Origin: Megascapheus bottae
Lineage: Eukaryota > Chordata > Mammalia > Rodentia > Geomyidae
Length of the DNA stretch: 64,000 nucleotides
NCBI GenBank assembly: GCA_024803745.1
Contig: JANJXV010000010.1
Location: forward strand, 29,871,525 to 29,935,524
Direction of reading: 5' to 3'
The notes below the pieces were generated by a model. It did not search any database. It had not been told where the DNA came from and saw only the letters and a list, made by a program, of their open reading frames with translations. How positions within the stretch are numbered: the first letter of the stretch is position 1; each line of letters begins with the position of its first letter. This document shows, in pieces, positions 37,606 through 51,135 of the stretch. The translations under genes and the position numbers were made by a program.

Positions 37606-40029
37606 CTGCCATGTTTTAAGGTGATGTTAGAGACATGGCCTTGCTGTCAGGCAGGCAATTTTTAAACCATTTCATGGTCATAGATGCATATTTTAAAAAT
37701 GTATAAACAAACAAGCTGAAGTCAGGAACCTTTCTGTTTCAGTAGGAGAAGACCTACATCTTTCCAAAAAAGTAATATAATATTCACACTTTAAAGGAAA
37801 ATCTTTGACTCCCTAAGCCTATCTTACTTCTTATGAAAGAAAAATGAAGGCTACTTTAATATACTTAACTAATGTAATATACTAATGCAAAATCAGCAGG
37901 ACTTTCTCAACACAAAAGAGATTTAATGAATTATTTGGCCTATGGTTAATCATAATTTATTTAAAGCTAAAATTTCAAAAAAATTTTGAGACAAACAGAA
38001 AAATAATCACTCTAATTAACCAACTTATATATAGATTTAGCATGAATAACAGAATGTCTCCTGACAGACTCTATTAGAAATCATGAAATGAGTGATCCAT
38101 TCCAAAACAATTATTACAAGACATTAAAGCACAAATAAAAAAAATTATTGCTAGTAGCATGGCTTACTGAAGGGCTTATTTATTCGAAGGCCTCTTAGTG
38201 ACACTAATCCTGCAAGAAATTTGGTTCTATAAGAAGTCACATTTCATTGTCCTCTCACCACTGTCCAGCAAAGAAAAAAAATCATATAATCTAGTCTGTT
38301 CTCTAACAGGCCTGCATTTACTATGAAAAATCTAGGTGAGTTGGACAAAATTTTAGGTTATGAAGAGGTTTGAAAGAATAATAGCTTTTAAAAAACGAAG
38401 ATGATAGGGGAAAAATAACTTTGATTCTTACTACCTCTCAAAAGAATTGTCAGTGTGCATTAAAACCTAGAAGCAACATAATATCGGAAGTCTAATCACA
38501 ATTAAAGATTCAAGTTTTAAACTTGACCACTTGAAATTAAGACCACAGATTAAAGGAATAGAAAAGCAATTTGTCAGGAATGCTATTTACTGATATTCTA
38601 ATTGAAGTGTGCTCAGATTCATCTATTGAGACCCATCAAGGAATTTGATAGGAATATCTAGACAAGAGGTGAAGAGTGTGGCTCTTGTTTCTAAAGGTCT
38701 TTAAAGGAAGGAGTTGATAGAAGACTGCTAAGTCTCTTGATTGTTACTAGGCAGTGAAAGTAAACATGATTAGTAAATTCTAAGAACAGCAAACTCTACC
38801 CCTTTAGGTGTGACAAAAAGAAAAAAAGCAACTTTTTGATATTGAGGGACCTCTATAAATAAATCGTAAAATAAATCATAGTAGGAAAGCCTAAATTTCA
38901 ATTGAATACAATGAACATTAGCTCAGGAAGTATAAAATACCAAAGAAAACAAACTAAGTGACCAAAAATGAACTGTAACTTAGACACATACAAATAAAAT
39001 ATGAGATTAAAAGAGACGTAGGTAATCTAAACACTAACATAAACCAACTTTATGAATTTTAGCTGTTTGAGGATTTTGTATGCTTTTGTTTATCTGGTAG
39101 CCTAACTAGAAAGTGTCTTGCTTCATTATACAAAAGCTTTTGCATGAGTTGTGGTAAAACTGATAGAAATTAAAATATCTAAACTTTGTAGCTAGATACT
39201 TTGCCATAATGAAATTTCTGTAATGTAGCTATTTCCTTTTTACCAGTCCTCATTTCAACACAGTGTCATGGTTAAAGTTTCCACAAATACAAAAACAAAT
39301 GCTCATAACTGCATGAAGGCTAACCAAATGTAGTACCTCTTGGGAATGGTGAAATATTCTTAAGTTAATTAAAAGTGAGCGAGGACTCAATATTTGCATA
39401 CCCAATGCTATGGACATGGTATTGGAAATATAAACACAACTACATAGACATAAAAATCTATGACTCTATAGACTCTATGTAATAATGTTTTATTACATAG
39501 ATTAATATATATCTATGACATAAAACCCTTAGCCTAATTTTAATTATGTTCTAAAATCTAAGTGCCAGTGATTGTATATAGAGATTCCCTTCTTGAACAC
39601 TTGTTTGTTAAATACGTCATTTGAAATATGATATAAACATCAGTGTTAATAAATTCTTTAATAAAAAAGTGTGTCTTCATATTTCTATTTGAGTCGAAGC
39701 ATAAGTGAGCCATTGCTTTCTATGATAACATTTCAGATCGATTTGTACAAGAAAATGTTACAGTGCTAACACTTTGGAAATACAGTGTTTTGACAGCCCT
39801 CAGCGTATCACACAGAAAAACTATCTCACACAAAATATCTCTCCAAGAAAGGCCTTTTTGAGGAAGTTTCCTATCTTTTCTACAGAGATAGGGAGCTAAA
39901 CAGTTCTATCATATCATAACTCTGTCCCAGATGGGCTAAGAAACTACCCTATGTATTTTAACAGCCAACATATACAATTCCAGCCTGGTATTTCTGTTCT
40001 TTAAGGGAGTACTGAAATTTTGCATGAAC
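37606..40029. other. 2.4-kb repeat-poor block
   Basis: AT-rich, no gene recognised. A local AT-rich direct repeat of ATAGACTCTATG/TTACATAG-type lies at about 39,450-39,520. Confidence 0.5.
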
Positions 40030-40090
40030 ATATTTCAGTCTCTTGAGTATCTAGGATTACAGGCATAAGCCACCAGTGTTCAGTGTTAAC
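40030..40090 (-). mobile_element. B1-like SINE 5' fragment
   Basis: CAGTCTCTTGAGTATCTAGGATTACAGGCATAAGCCACCAGTG matches the reverse complement of the B1/7SL head (Pol III A-box region). The rest of the element is absent. Confidence 0.75.
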
Positions 40091-41323
40091 CTCAAAGATG
40101 TGGATTCCTATATCTCTAGTCTTCAATTTTGTTGTAATTGCTAATATGTGTGTTCATGGAGTATTCTCAGTGGAGATCTCCCTACTATTCTCAGCTGAAA
40201 TACCCCTATCATGGGATCTCATGAGTAAAAGAATGTTTCTGATGTATTAATTGAAAAAGTTATTTTGCTTTAAGTTATGGACTCTGTTTGGGGCATATTC
40301 TAGAAAATTAACCAAGCCTCATTTGTGCAAATCTAATTTTCAGAGTAGAAGAAACTGAAGGTAAGAAAGATGAATGTGTATGACATGGTAATGACTTGAC
40401 AATCACCTGTGAAAAGAAGCGCTGAGTCCAGCAAATGGATCTGAATGTTAGCAAGTAGAATTCCTTGGAAGGATAAGCATTCTGATTGCTGCTGCCTTTA
40501 CTTAGTTCATCCTCAGAACTTTCCTCACAAACCTTCCTTTCCTTGCAGACATTGATTCATAAGCCTCTAGCAGCATCTTAGCTTTTCACATACTAACTGG
40601 AAAAGACCATAGTAATCACTCAACCTCCCTGTGGAATTTTCAAAATCAGTTATACCATGCAAATCTGCTTAGATCAAGTCAAATTTACAACTACATCCTT
40701 TTCCTCTCTCAGTGTTAAAAGATTTTCCCACTGAAATAAAGATATAAATTGAGCTGTTATTCCAAGACAGCAGTGATGTAAGTCATACCAACCACGGTTT
40801 GATGAATTCTTAGCACTGACTTCAGATCCCCATCCAGCTGCTCTCTCTTCAAAAAACTTAAATCAAACATTATTATTTTAAAGGGTTGGACCCAGAATGA
40901 CCCAAAGCAAGGCTGCCTTTCTTTCACAAACATTTCAAGCTTACATTTATAGGTATCTGGCTATACACTCCAGTGCCTAGTATTATGGCAAGTTGCTAAG
41001 TGCTTCGTTCTCTATTCAAGGAAAGGAAATCTGAAATGCAAAGAAGTGATTGACAACCCAGTCTAATGTTAATCCAAAACCACTGGCAACTGTCAGAGCA
41101 CTTACACAGAAACAATTTCTGTCGACTTTAAAACTGACATGGGCACTCATTTTGGTTCAGTGTTCATTGGGCACAAACGAAAAAGCTCTTACCCAATTCA
41201 ACAAGTTCAATAGTCTGCCCACTCACATACAGCATCTCCTAGCCAGAGTTTACATCTAGATTTTTGTGTGGCTTACAATTCATACAATTTGGCAACTGTC
41301 TTTCAGGAAAAAAATATATAAAA
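40091..41323. other. single-copy sequence
   Basis: No supported gene. Confidence 0.5.
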
Positions 41324-41335
41324 TTACAAATTCAA

Positions 41336-41555
41336 GCCGGGCCCAGTGGCTCATGTCTGTAATCCTAGCTACTAAGGAGGCTGAGGTCTGAGGATCATGG
41401 TTCAAAGCCAGCCCAGGCACTCTGAGACTCTTATCTCCAATTAATCACTAAGAAAATGGGAAATGGGGCTGCGGTTTCAGGGGTAGGCAGTAACCTTGAG
41501 TTGAAGAGCTCAGGGACAGTGCCCAGATCCAGAGTTTAAGCCCTCCCCCCAAAAG
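41336..41555 (+). mobile_element. B1/tRNA-like composite SINE, well preserved
   Basis: The B1 head GCCGGGCCCAGTGGCTCATG carries the A-box. TGTAATCCTAGCTACTAAGG and GGTTCAAAGCCAGCCCAGGC (B-box) follow, then linker TTATCTCCAATTAATCAC, the second module GGGGCTGCGGTTTCAGGGGTAG and a C/A tail. TSD TTACAAATTCAA at about 41,324-41,335 and TTACAAGTTCAA at 41,556-41,567 (one mismatch). Confidence 0.93.
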
Positions 41556-41567
41556 TTACAAGTTCAA

Positions 41568-42693
41568 AATTAGACACTGGGTTCTGGAGGGGTTCCTGTG
41601 GTTAAGGTTTATTTAAATATTGCAGTAAATCAGTTTCTTTCTCCAGCAGAAAATTCTCAACACATCTTCAGGTACTCCCTGATTAAAAACATGTACCTGA
41701 TTTGTTTGCAAAAGGACAATTATAATTATCTTATGAAAGAATTACCATGAATCTAAGTAAACCAATTTAAACCAATCGAAAGGACAATTTACATATTATT
41801 CAGAGTTCGATAATAGCAGTCTACATGTAGTGATTAAATACAATATGTAATAATTTGCATTGTTTTCAGTACTCAGCAGTCTAAGATACGTATTAAAATT
41901 CAAAATATGCATAAATTTACAGGGTAGTGAAAGGTGCATTGGGTATTTGCTGGGGGAAACATAAAAGATAGATTTCTCTCTGATTAGTAGTCTTTGAAGT
42001 TGCTTATTAATCTAGATGCAAGACAGGTAGAAAGATAGATGGTACTGACTTGTTTTAGTACAGATATTAGTGTCTTTTCTAAATTGTATGCAGCTAGAGG
42101 TATATTACTGAATGTATTTTCAAGATTGCAGGAGATTACAGTTTTATAAATTAAGAAAATGAAACAATTATGTACATTTTTAAAGCAGCACAAGAGGACT
42201 ATCATGTAATGATTCTAAAATTGGGCAAAGCTCTATTTAGAGCTGTATTGCAAAAGGATTTGTTAGTCTATACACCAAGCTTGATACATGCATATGTTAA
42301 TTTGGATTCTTGTTTCCTATAGTTCTAAAGAGAAAGATGGATAGAAAGAAAAGACGAATAACCTGGTGTGACAAGAAAAAAAATACTGCTGGGGAGACAT
42401 CAGAAGAACTGAAATGAAATATATACAGCCAGAAATGAATGCACATTAGCACTCTCTTGAAGAGCTAGTTACAATTCCCACCAATGAGCCCCTTCTAAGA
42501 TTTCCAATAGTTTAAGGAGTAGGCTCCAAAAACATATAGGCATGTGCCAAGAAAAAAACTGTATTTCTAGGTGATACTTAAGCTGCACAAACCACACTTA
42601 GAGATCATAACCATTGATTTACTCCACTGGGTATCTCCAATGTTATCTGCAAATGGGGATATTGGCTTGGAGGAAGACTAACATACCTTTCAT
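41568..42693. other. single-copy sequence
   Basis: Nothing recognised. Confidence 0.5.
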
Positions 42694-43019
42694 GCTGGGT
42701 GTGGTTGATGGCTTATGCCTGTAATTTCAGCTACATAGGAAGCTGACATCTAGGGCAATATATTTGGAGGTCAGTCCAGGAAAAAGTTGGCAAGGTATCA
42801 TCTCAATAAACAAAGCTAGACTTGGCAGTGCATGTCTATAATTTCAGGTACTTGAGAGGCATAGGTAAGAGGATTGCAGCCCAAAGCTGGCTTCAGGAAA
42901 AAAAGAATTAAGACCATATCTGAAAAATAACCTGAAAGCAGGAAGAGCTGGAGGCAAGGTTCAAGTGGCAATGTTTGCTTACTAAGTGGAAGTCCTTAAG
43001 TTCAAACCCTATGCCCAAA
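42694..43019 (+). mobile_element. three-part SINE: B1-B1-tRNA-like
   Basis: First B1-like unit at about 42,694-42,825 (GCTGGGTGTGGTTGATGGC, TTATGCCTGTAATTTCAGC). Second B1-like unit at about 42,826-42,935 (GACTTGGCAGTGCATGTC, TATAATTTCAGGTACTTGAG, GGATTGCAGCCCAAAGCTGG). Then a tRNA-like module at about 42,950-43,019 (AAGGTTCAAGTGGCAATG, AGTTCAAACCC). A polypurine tail follows. Confidence 0.75.
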
Positions 43020-43030
43020 ACAGGGAGCAA

Positions 43031-43101
43031 GCAAGGAAGGAAGGAAGGAAAGAAGGGAGGGAAGGAGAGAGGGAAGGGAGGCAGGCAGGCAGGCAGGCAG
43101 G
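43031..43101. repeat. (GGAA)n/(GGCA)n microsatellite in SINE tail
   Basis: GGAA units grade into GGGA and finally GGCA units immediately 3' of the three-part SINE. Confidence 0.95.
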
Positions 43102-44132
<1,031 letters not shown>

Positions 44133-44145
44133 CCGTGCATTTGTG

Positions 44146-44365
44146 TGTTGGTCCTGGGGTTCAACTCAGGATTTGGGCATTGTCCCTAAGCTTGTTAAAA
44201 AATGCTGGCACTCTACCACTTGAGGCACTTCTGGCGTTTTTTGTGTCTAATTGGAAATAAGAGTCTCACAGGACTATCCTGTTCAGGCTAGCTTTGAACC
44301 AGGATCTTCAATCTGAGCCTCCTGTGTAGCTAGGAATATAGATATGACCCACCAACATTAGTTTA
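44146..44365 (-). mobile_element. B1/tRNA-like composite SINE
   Basis: Complement order: TCCTGGGGTTCAACTCAGG, CTGGCACTCTACCACTTGAG, linker TGTCTAATTGGAAATAAGAG, then the B1 part GGCTAGCTTTGAACCAGGAT, GAGCCTCCTGTGTAGCTAGG and a degraded head. Confidence 0.88.
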
Positions 44366-45384
44366 CATATTATGTCAATGCCATTTTCTATGTATACTGT
44401 ACTTGGCAATACCCATACCACCTTCACACCAATGACATCTCATTAAGTTCTTTCCTAATGACATAGTCGATTTTATAGTAAGAAATAGACCATAATTTTG
44501 AGGCATAAAATAATTTTTAAATTAAATACAGGATAACTTTTTTCTACTAATTCAGATTTCTCAAGAAAACTATTTTCTAAAATTAAATATAAGAATTTTC
44601 AGAAATATATTAATAATATATGATTAGGAGATTGTAGCATATAAACTCTGCACTCACAATAGCTAACACAACTCTCCATTGAGTTGTTAACCAACACAAA
44701 CATTCTAAGTAACTCTCAGACAAGTAATAGAGTCAGATACAAAATTGGGCAGTCTCACCAAAGACCTAGCTAGGAGATAATTAGTGGCATGATACCAACT
44801 TAAATTCATTTACACATATTCTATCACAAGTGGGAATGTGCATGCTCTTTTGCAAGGCTGTGGGATCCAGCCTTGGTGAGTTCAAATTCTACAATGAATC
44901 TACTCAACTTCAAAGCCATGTGGGGGCTCTAGGAGCTGGTAATATGAGTGGTTATAGATGGTTCTTAAATGAAGTCATCTTTCTTGCCTCTTGCATCTCG
45001 ACATCTCATACATCAATTTCAAGAAGATATTCCAATGTCTATTTTTAAGTATAATCAAGATTTTTCTGGGAAAAATGAAGCTATGGAGAAATATAACAAA
45101 GTAAAAATGATTGGAAATAAAGAACATGAACAAACAATAAGAAAATACTCCACAAATATTGTACATTTTGCATCAAACACACACACACACACTTTGGGTG
45201 GCTGTATTAGGATTAGCATCTCAGTTTAATATATCAGCATCTGATTCAAATTAATCTCTTCAAAGGAAAATCAAAATAGACTAGAAAAATCCGAGCTTCA
45301 GAAGAGCAGCTGCTGTTAAAGAAGCAGAGTGTAAATATACTACATGGTGTAAATGTACCACACTATCTGTAAATATACTAAAGC
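44366..45384. other. single-copy sequence with a short (AC)n
   Basis: An (AC)8 run lies at about 45,177-45,192. Just after, TGTAAATATACTA/TGTAAATGTACCA/TGTAAATATACTA recurs at about 45,330-45,380 as a small local repeat. No gene. Confidence 0.5.
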
Positions 45385-45540
45385 AGCTCACTATATGCCA
45401 GACAGTGCTCCCAGCATTTGCATACATTATTGCATTTAGTGTTGTCAACAGCCAAAGGAGGACAGCAAGATTTTAAAAGATGCAACAGCCAAAGAAACAA
45501 ATGTAGAAATTTGTGGGCATTGCCTGGTACTACATAATGA
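45385..45540 (+). repeat. MIR-like relic
   Basis: Forward MIR order: ACTATATGCCAGACAGTGCTC, TACATTATTGCATTTAGTGTTG, AGGAGGACAGCAAGATTTTA, CAGCCAAAGAAACAAATG and GGTACTACATAATGA. It fits MIR's ...GTGCCAGGCACTG...TTAATCCTCACAAC...GAGGAAACTGAG layout. Confidence 0.62.
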
Positions 45541-45704
45541 CATTTTGGTAGATTTCTGAAACATAAATTGCTTTTGCTTGAAACCCAGCTAGCTCTTCCA
45601 TCTGGCAAATCACCATATCTTTCCTGATGTTCCTGATATACATGTTCTTCACAAGTACCAGCACCTTCCTCATGCATTGTGATTTAGGTTAAGTGCATTC
45701 AAGG

Positions 45705-45765
45705 ATATTCAGCACAGTGCTTGGACCACAGGAAATATTTCACAGATGTGTTTGGCATTTGAAGA
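45705..45765 (+). repeat. L2/MIR3-like 3' end
   Basis: CAGCACAGTGCTTGGACCACAG and GAAATATTTCACAGATG follow the GCACAGTGCCTGGCACATAGTAGG...AATAAATATTTGTTG pattern of L2/MIR3 3' ends. Confidence 0.5.
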
Positions 45766-46083
45766 AATATCAGGACAAAGGATTAAAATAATTTTTATGG
45801 TGCCCTACTTACAGCTTCTTGCTCCTCAGTGAAGGTCTTAAATTCTCATTAAAGGATGCATTCTTTGCTGAACACACGTTTGAATCAGGAACAAGATGCA
45901 AATAAAATAAAATAAATAAGTTGATCTCTTGTTTTGTTAATTAGTATAATGGTACAGCAAGAGGATTTTTCACAAGAGGAAAGTTATGATTGTTCAACAC
46001 GGAAAAGAAAATACACGAATCCACTTCCCAACTCTAGTTTTTTTCTTCTTGAGAGAACAAAATATGACTCACCTTTCAGCTTC
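45766..46083. other. single-copy sequence
   Basis: Nothing recognised beyond AAAT runs at 45,899-45,918. Confidence 0.5.
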
Positions 46084-46112
46084 TGAGTGTGTGTGTGTGT
46101 ATGTGTGTGTGC
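46084..46112. repeat. (GT)n microsatellite
   Basis: GT units with one AT interruption at the tail side of the SINE fragment that follows. Confidence 0.9.
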
Positions 46113-46197
46113 ATGAAGTAGAGATAAGAATCACATAAACTTTTACTACCTGGGCTGGTTCCCAACTGTGAATCTAAGCCACCAGTGACTGGCCAGA
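46113..46197 (-). mobile_element. B1 part of a composite SINE, truncated
   Basis: AGAGATAAGAATCACA is the composite linker. CTGGGCTGGTTCCCAACTG and TAAGCCACCAGTGACTGGCC correspond to the B1 B-box side and head. The middle and the tRNA-like module are missing. Confidence 0.65.
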
Positions 46198-46547
46198 ATT
46201 TTTCTTTTTATTTAGTAAACAATTTTGCAACAGAATCCTTCTCTAAATACTTTACCCAAAGTATAGTGCTGTACACTTACAAGTAAATCTGATAGCTCTG
46301 AATTTTGTTTTCAATACTTTTATAATAGGCAACACACCTACTACCCTCTTGGTACTCCAAAAGTGAAAAGACTATCTATGACAGACAGAGATGATACAGT
46401 AATCAAGAAGGGATAATACATTTCCAGATGACGTCCTCCAAGATTACTTTTTTGTTACTCCCTAACTAAGAAAGAAATTCAGGATCAGGGGTATAGCAAG
46501 AGTTCCAAATATCGTAAAGGCCTTGCTTTAAACAGAAAATCAGCAAA

Positions 46548-46613
46548 ATGCACACAGACACAGACACACAGACACACAGACATACAGACACACACACACA
46601 CACAGACACACAC
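46548..46613. repeat. (ACAG/AC)n microsatellite
   Basis: ACACAGAC-type repeats, imperfect, about 66 bp. Confidence 0.93.
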
Positions 46614-46839
46614 CATCATAAGGACATTTCTTACTGTTTTCTACATGAAAATCTTGCAGATTAAAACTTTATAACTACGGTATAACCTAAGCATATAAGT
46701 CCTATTATAGTATATAAATATGGACCATTCAGCTAGACACAATTTTTGTAGTCCCTTTATAAGTAACTGCCCCAAATATGTCCTTGTAAAAGATGGAGGA
46801 AGCTTGTCACATAAATGTCATTAATGTTTGTAACACTTT

Positions 46840-47035
46840 TTTTTTTTGCCAGTCCTGGGCTTGAGCTCAGGGCCTGAGCATTGTCCTTGGACTTTCTCAA
46901 GGCTAGAGCTCTATCACTTGAGCCTCATCATCACTTCCAGCTTTTTTTTCTATGTATGTGGTACCGAGGAATCGAACCCAGGTCTTCATGCATGCTAGGC
47001 AAGCACTTTAACCACTAGGCCAAACTCCCAGCCCC
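46840..47035 (-). mobile_element. IDL-Geo-like SINE with 15-bp TSD
   Basis: A complete dimer in complement orientation. TGTTTGTAACACTTT is perfect at 46,825-46,839 and 47,036-47,050. Confidence 0.96.
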
Positions 47036-47050
47036 TGTTTGTAACACTTT

Positions 47051-49544
47051 ATAGAAGGCTTTCTTACTAAAGTAGGTCTTTATTACTTCTCTCTGATAAG
47101 CCTGATAGTGACACTATGTTAAAAAATTATCCATTTTACTAAAATTACAATTTAGAATGACCAATCTTATTTACATACATCAAGGATAATAAAATGCTCC
47201 GTTCTGTTAATCAGGATTAGGATTTAAATGCTGAAAGTTCTATTAGCCAGAAATATGAAGGCTTTAAAAAATAGCTTATATTTTCAGAGGTGATTTTCCC
47301 TAGGTTTCCTTACTATTAATCCTTCTTTCTCTTCTTATTCCTTTTCACTGCAGCCCTCACCTATTATACTCATCATTCTTTAGAACCATTTCCAGAGCCA
47401 GTTACTGAACACAATGTAGAGGAAAGTAAACAACAAAACTGTTGCGTAAATAGATGACATGGGACCAGTGGTCCTAAAATTAAAATTAAAGAACAATTCC
47501 TTTGCATAACCCAGTCAGAGTATGTGGTTGGTGAGATATCCAGTAGAAGAAATAGTATCATTAATATCTTGTAACCACATGTAAATTGTGTTCAAGAAGA
47601 TAGCTTGCTATTCATCAATACATGGAATTATATGGCAAAGCATTTGTAGCACATTGAAAATCTTCCATAGATAACCAGTGTAGAATAATGGATTAAGATA
47701 AAAACAAACCTTCCCCGGCTTATACAACTTCTTGAGGCAATCATATAGCACCTGAACCTTCAATTTGCTTGCAACTATCCTGCCTAGGAAACTAAATAAC
47801 TGCCACAGATGAGAGAAGAATTACAAAAGACAATTTCTTTGTGAAGAACTTGTATGTGTTCTCAATTTAAGAGAAATTTCTTGCACTCACAAGCCTTTTA
47901 TTTGCTCCATAACCTGCTCTTTTATTTTTATGATGCAAAATAAAGCAGTTCCTGACACAAGCTCTGAAGAGAGTCTTTTGTTGCTTTGGCTATCAAGTTT
48001 CCCATTTGTGACAGTCATTAGGCAAAGAGACTCTGCAGTTCCTAATGCACTAGTAATGCCTTTTGACTTATTCATGCAATAAGGAGACAATCACCTCTAA
48101 TGCAATCTGTTGTATGCATTATTTACATTCCCCAGTGCATTAGTAGAGACCAGAAGGAGCCAGAGAAAATCAATGGAGCTTGCTTGCTTTTCTCTCCTGT
48201 TGATATTGTTGCTGCATGTTAAAGCATATAAAAGTCATTTTTTTTCTGATGGAGTTGTACATATGCTGTGTTTCTGAATTCTCCATGTAGGTATTTATTC
48301 TCCTCTCCTCACTCCTCCCAGCTACTGTTTTCCACAATTCAATTCTTGTTTTCTTCCTTGTCCACACATCACTTTATGAAAAGTACCCTCAGTATGAATT
48401 TATTTTTTTATTGCTTTTCATCTTTACTGTCTCTGTGAATAGCAATAAATGTTTTTTAAACCCCCAAACAGGCTCATCATTACATAATTTATGTTAATCA
48501 TTGAGAATTTCTTAATAATAAAGGATAATAAAATTAAGTTCATTTTTTAAATTCTATTGATGAGTTAGTATTGCGGAAGGCTTTTTTAAGCCTGGATATG
48601 ATCGTGTGCATATCCAGTCATACAGAATGCAGAACCCAAGTCTCCCTACCAGGAACACTGTCATTGGGCTATACAAAGAACAGTGAAGCTATAATACAAC
48701 TTATTGAGATATAAATACATTCATGAGAATTATTCTTTGAATTAAGTTTGCTCATCCTATCACAACTTCTTCTTCCCTGAAAAGAAACACTATAACTTTG
48801 ATTTTGGTGATTTTTTTGTCTGTTTCTTTTTTTTTTGGTTAAGATTAACTCTGTTTTATAGCCATAATCTGTCTGGGACACAAAGCAATTTTGTCAAAAT
48901 ATTATCTTAAATGTATATGTAGTTCTGACAGAAAAGTCCTTTCATTTCCTTTTATCTCTTGACTTTAAGAATGTCCCAGGTAATTAAAGCAATGTCACAC
49001 TTAAATTTAATATTTAGGAATAACAAGGCACTGCAAAAATATAAATTCATAAGTATGGGCTCAATATTTTACTCAAAAGTTAGAGATGAAGAAGCAGTAT
49101 TTCTCCCAAATATGCTTACATTAAAACATATTTGCAATGCAAATAAACAGGAGATAAAGAATATTTTTGAGAGCACAAAATAGAAAATTTGAAAGGAAAC
49201 TGAACACTGCATTTCTTTGTTTTTTAATTTGCAAATTGAAAATAAATCCTTGAAGCTGTGTTTCTTAAGCATTTTAGTTTCTATTTAAAGCCATCTTCTC
49301 AGCCTCGCTCACAGAATTTCCCTTGGATGGCTGAGGTAGCTACCTGAGATAAAGGCTAGGCTGATAAGCAAAGTCCTATATGAACATATAGATAAATTCA
49401 GATACATGAAACATTCTTCATATTTCTAAATGGAAATTAAAACTCACTATTTTGAGAACTTTTTGGTATACGTTTTCATCTTATGGGGTAAACTGGTATG
49501 ATGCATCCATCATCTATTTGGTATGGAATTCTCTAAGGTTCAAG
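47051..49544. other. 2.5-kb repeat-poor block
   Basis: No gene recognised. Minus frames at 47,887-48,881 show no domain. Confidence 0.5.
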
Positions 49545-49605
49545 AAATGTATACAACCTGACCAAATCACATAGCTAAGGGACAGAACAAAATTGCTGGA
49601 GCAAG
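49545..49605 (+). repeat. possible MIR core fragment
   Basis: GACCAAATCACATAGCTAAG followed by GGACAGAACAAAATTGC resembles MIR's AAGGTCACACAGCTAGTAAGTGGCAGAGC. Short and diverged. Confidence 0.35.
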
Positions 49606-50370
49606 TAACAATAAGTTCATACTAATAACTAATTCCTAAGCATTTTCCTATTCTTCTATACTATTAAACTTTCTAGTCTGGCTTCCCACCCTTCCTCCCA
49701 TTCTTCCTTCCCTCATTCCTCCTTTCTTTCAACTTTCTTCCACTCTAGAATCATGGAGATGCAACAAATCAGAGACAGTATTGCGCAAGGCCTGTGTGTT
49801 ATAGGAGCTACATGAGGAGTATATATTATCCAGAGCATTAATCAGATCAGTGTCTATGATATAAACAGGGTTCTTGCTCACCTATCACTTCACTTTTATG
49901 AAGTTACACTTGATTGTCTACCCTAGCGGAATCTTTTAATCTGTTATGCCATGGATTTTGTAATAATTTTCTAATAATTACAGTAGGTAAAGACAACACA
50001 GCGAGGAAAAGGAACAATGAAGAAAGAAGAAACTGAGCGTGCATTTTGTATCATTAACATGTGTATGGTAGAGGGAGAGTAAGGTGATAAAAGATTATGG
50101 AGGAAAAGATTCAGAAAAAAAATAGTCTGTCAAAGTGATAAATGAGAGATGCGGAAAGAAAACAGACTTAAAATTCCATAAATGTCAACACTACTGAATT
50201 TTATGCTTATTTTGTGCTTTCCAGAAACATTTCTTGTATAAAAATATTTTTTGTAAATTGTTATAATATATATTTACTATTTATGTAAATTATATCCCAA
50301 AATACTTTTAAAAGCTTATATTATAAAGTATATACATTAATTATATAAGTAAGAAATGTATTTATTTACT
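49606..50370. other. single-copy AT-rich sequence
   Basis: Nothing recognised. 50,235-50,350 is almost purely A+T. Confidence 0.5.
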
Positions 50371-50672
50371 TATTTATAGCAGTACTGGGATTTGAACTTC
50401 AGAGCTTCATGCCTGTTTAGCAATAGTGCTACTTCTTGAGCCACATCTCCATTCCATTGTGCTCTTAACTTTTGAGAAAAGAGTTTCAATTTTTATCTGG
50501 GCCTTCCTATATCATGCTCTTCCTCAGCCTGCTGCTGTAGCTGAGATGACAACTATGTCTACACCCAACTTGGACTGATAAAGCAAAGTTTTGCCTACAC
50601 TGGTCTTAAACATGACCTTCTTCTGAACCTCCTAAGTAGCTACAGATTCAGGTGTGTGCAACTGGTCTTAAA
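50371..50672 (-). mobile_element. three-part SINE: B1-B1-ID-like
   Basis: On the minus strand: B1 unit one (ACACACCTGAATCTGTAGC, TACTTAGGAGGTTCAGAAG, GTTTAAGACCAGTGTAGGC), B1 unit two (AAGTTGGGTGTAGACATAG, AGCAGGCTGAGGAAGAGC), then an ID-like module (GATGTGGCTCAAGAAGTAGC, AAACAGGCATGAAGCTCTG, AGTTCAAATCCCAGTAC). Same module order as 42,694-43,019. Confidence 0.72.
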
Positions 50673-51054
50673 TGTTTTTCTTTCAGATGATAATCTACTT
50701 GTGACTAATAAACCAAATTTATCAATGTAACATAGAAAGCTATTATTGATAATTGGTACTATTAGAAATGGCTTTATTATTGTAAGAGTTGGAAAAAATC
50801 CTAAAATGTGACCAAACCTCTAGTTTTAAAAATAGTTCCTTTCCATTTTTCTTTCTTACATTCCTTCCTTCTCTTATTCTTACTCTTCTTTCCAATTTCC
50901 CTTATTCCTTCTCTTCCTCCAACACGTACCTCCTTCCCTTCCCTTCTTCCTTTCTTGAGTAGGAGCACGAATTTTACTTGGGTTGACATGAAGTGGCAGT
51001 CGAAAATGTAAAAACTAGGATTTTTTTTTTTTTAGGACTAGCAACTTCAGAATT

Positions 51055-51135
51055 AAGCAATGGCAAGGAATAGCAAGCACTATCCTCCAACTATACATAC
51101 AGATAAGGAAATAGAGTCTCAAAAGGTCATGTTAA
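51055..51135 (+). repeat. possible MIR core fragment
   Basis: ACAGATAAGGAAATAGAGTC and AAAAGGTCATGTTAACC resemble MIR's ACAGATGAGGAAACTGAGGC...AAGTAACTTGCCCAAGG core. Confidence 0.4.
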
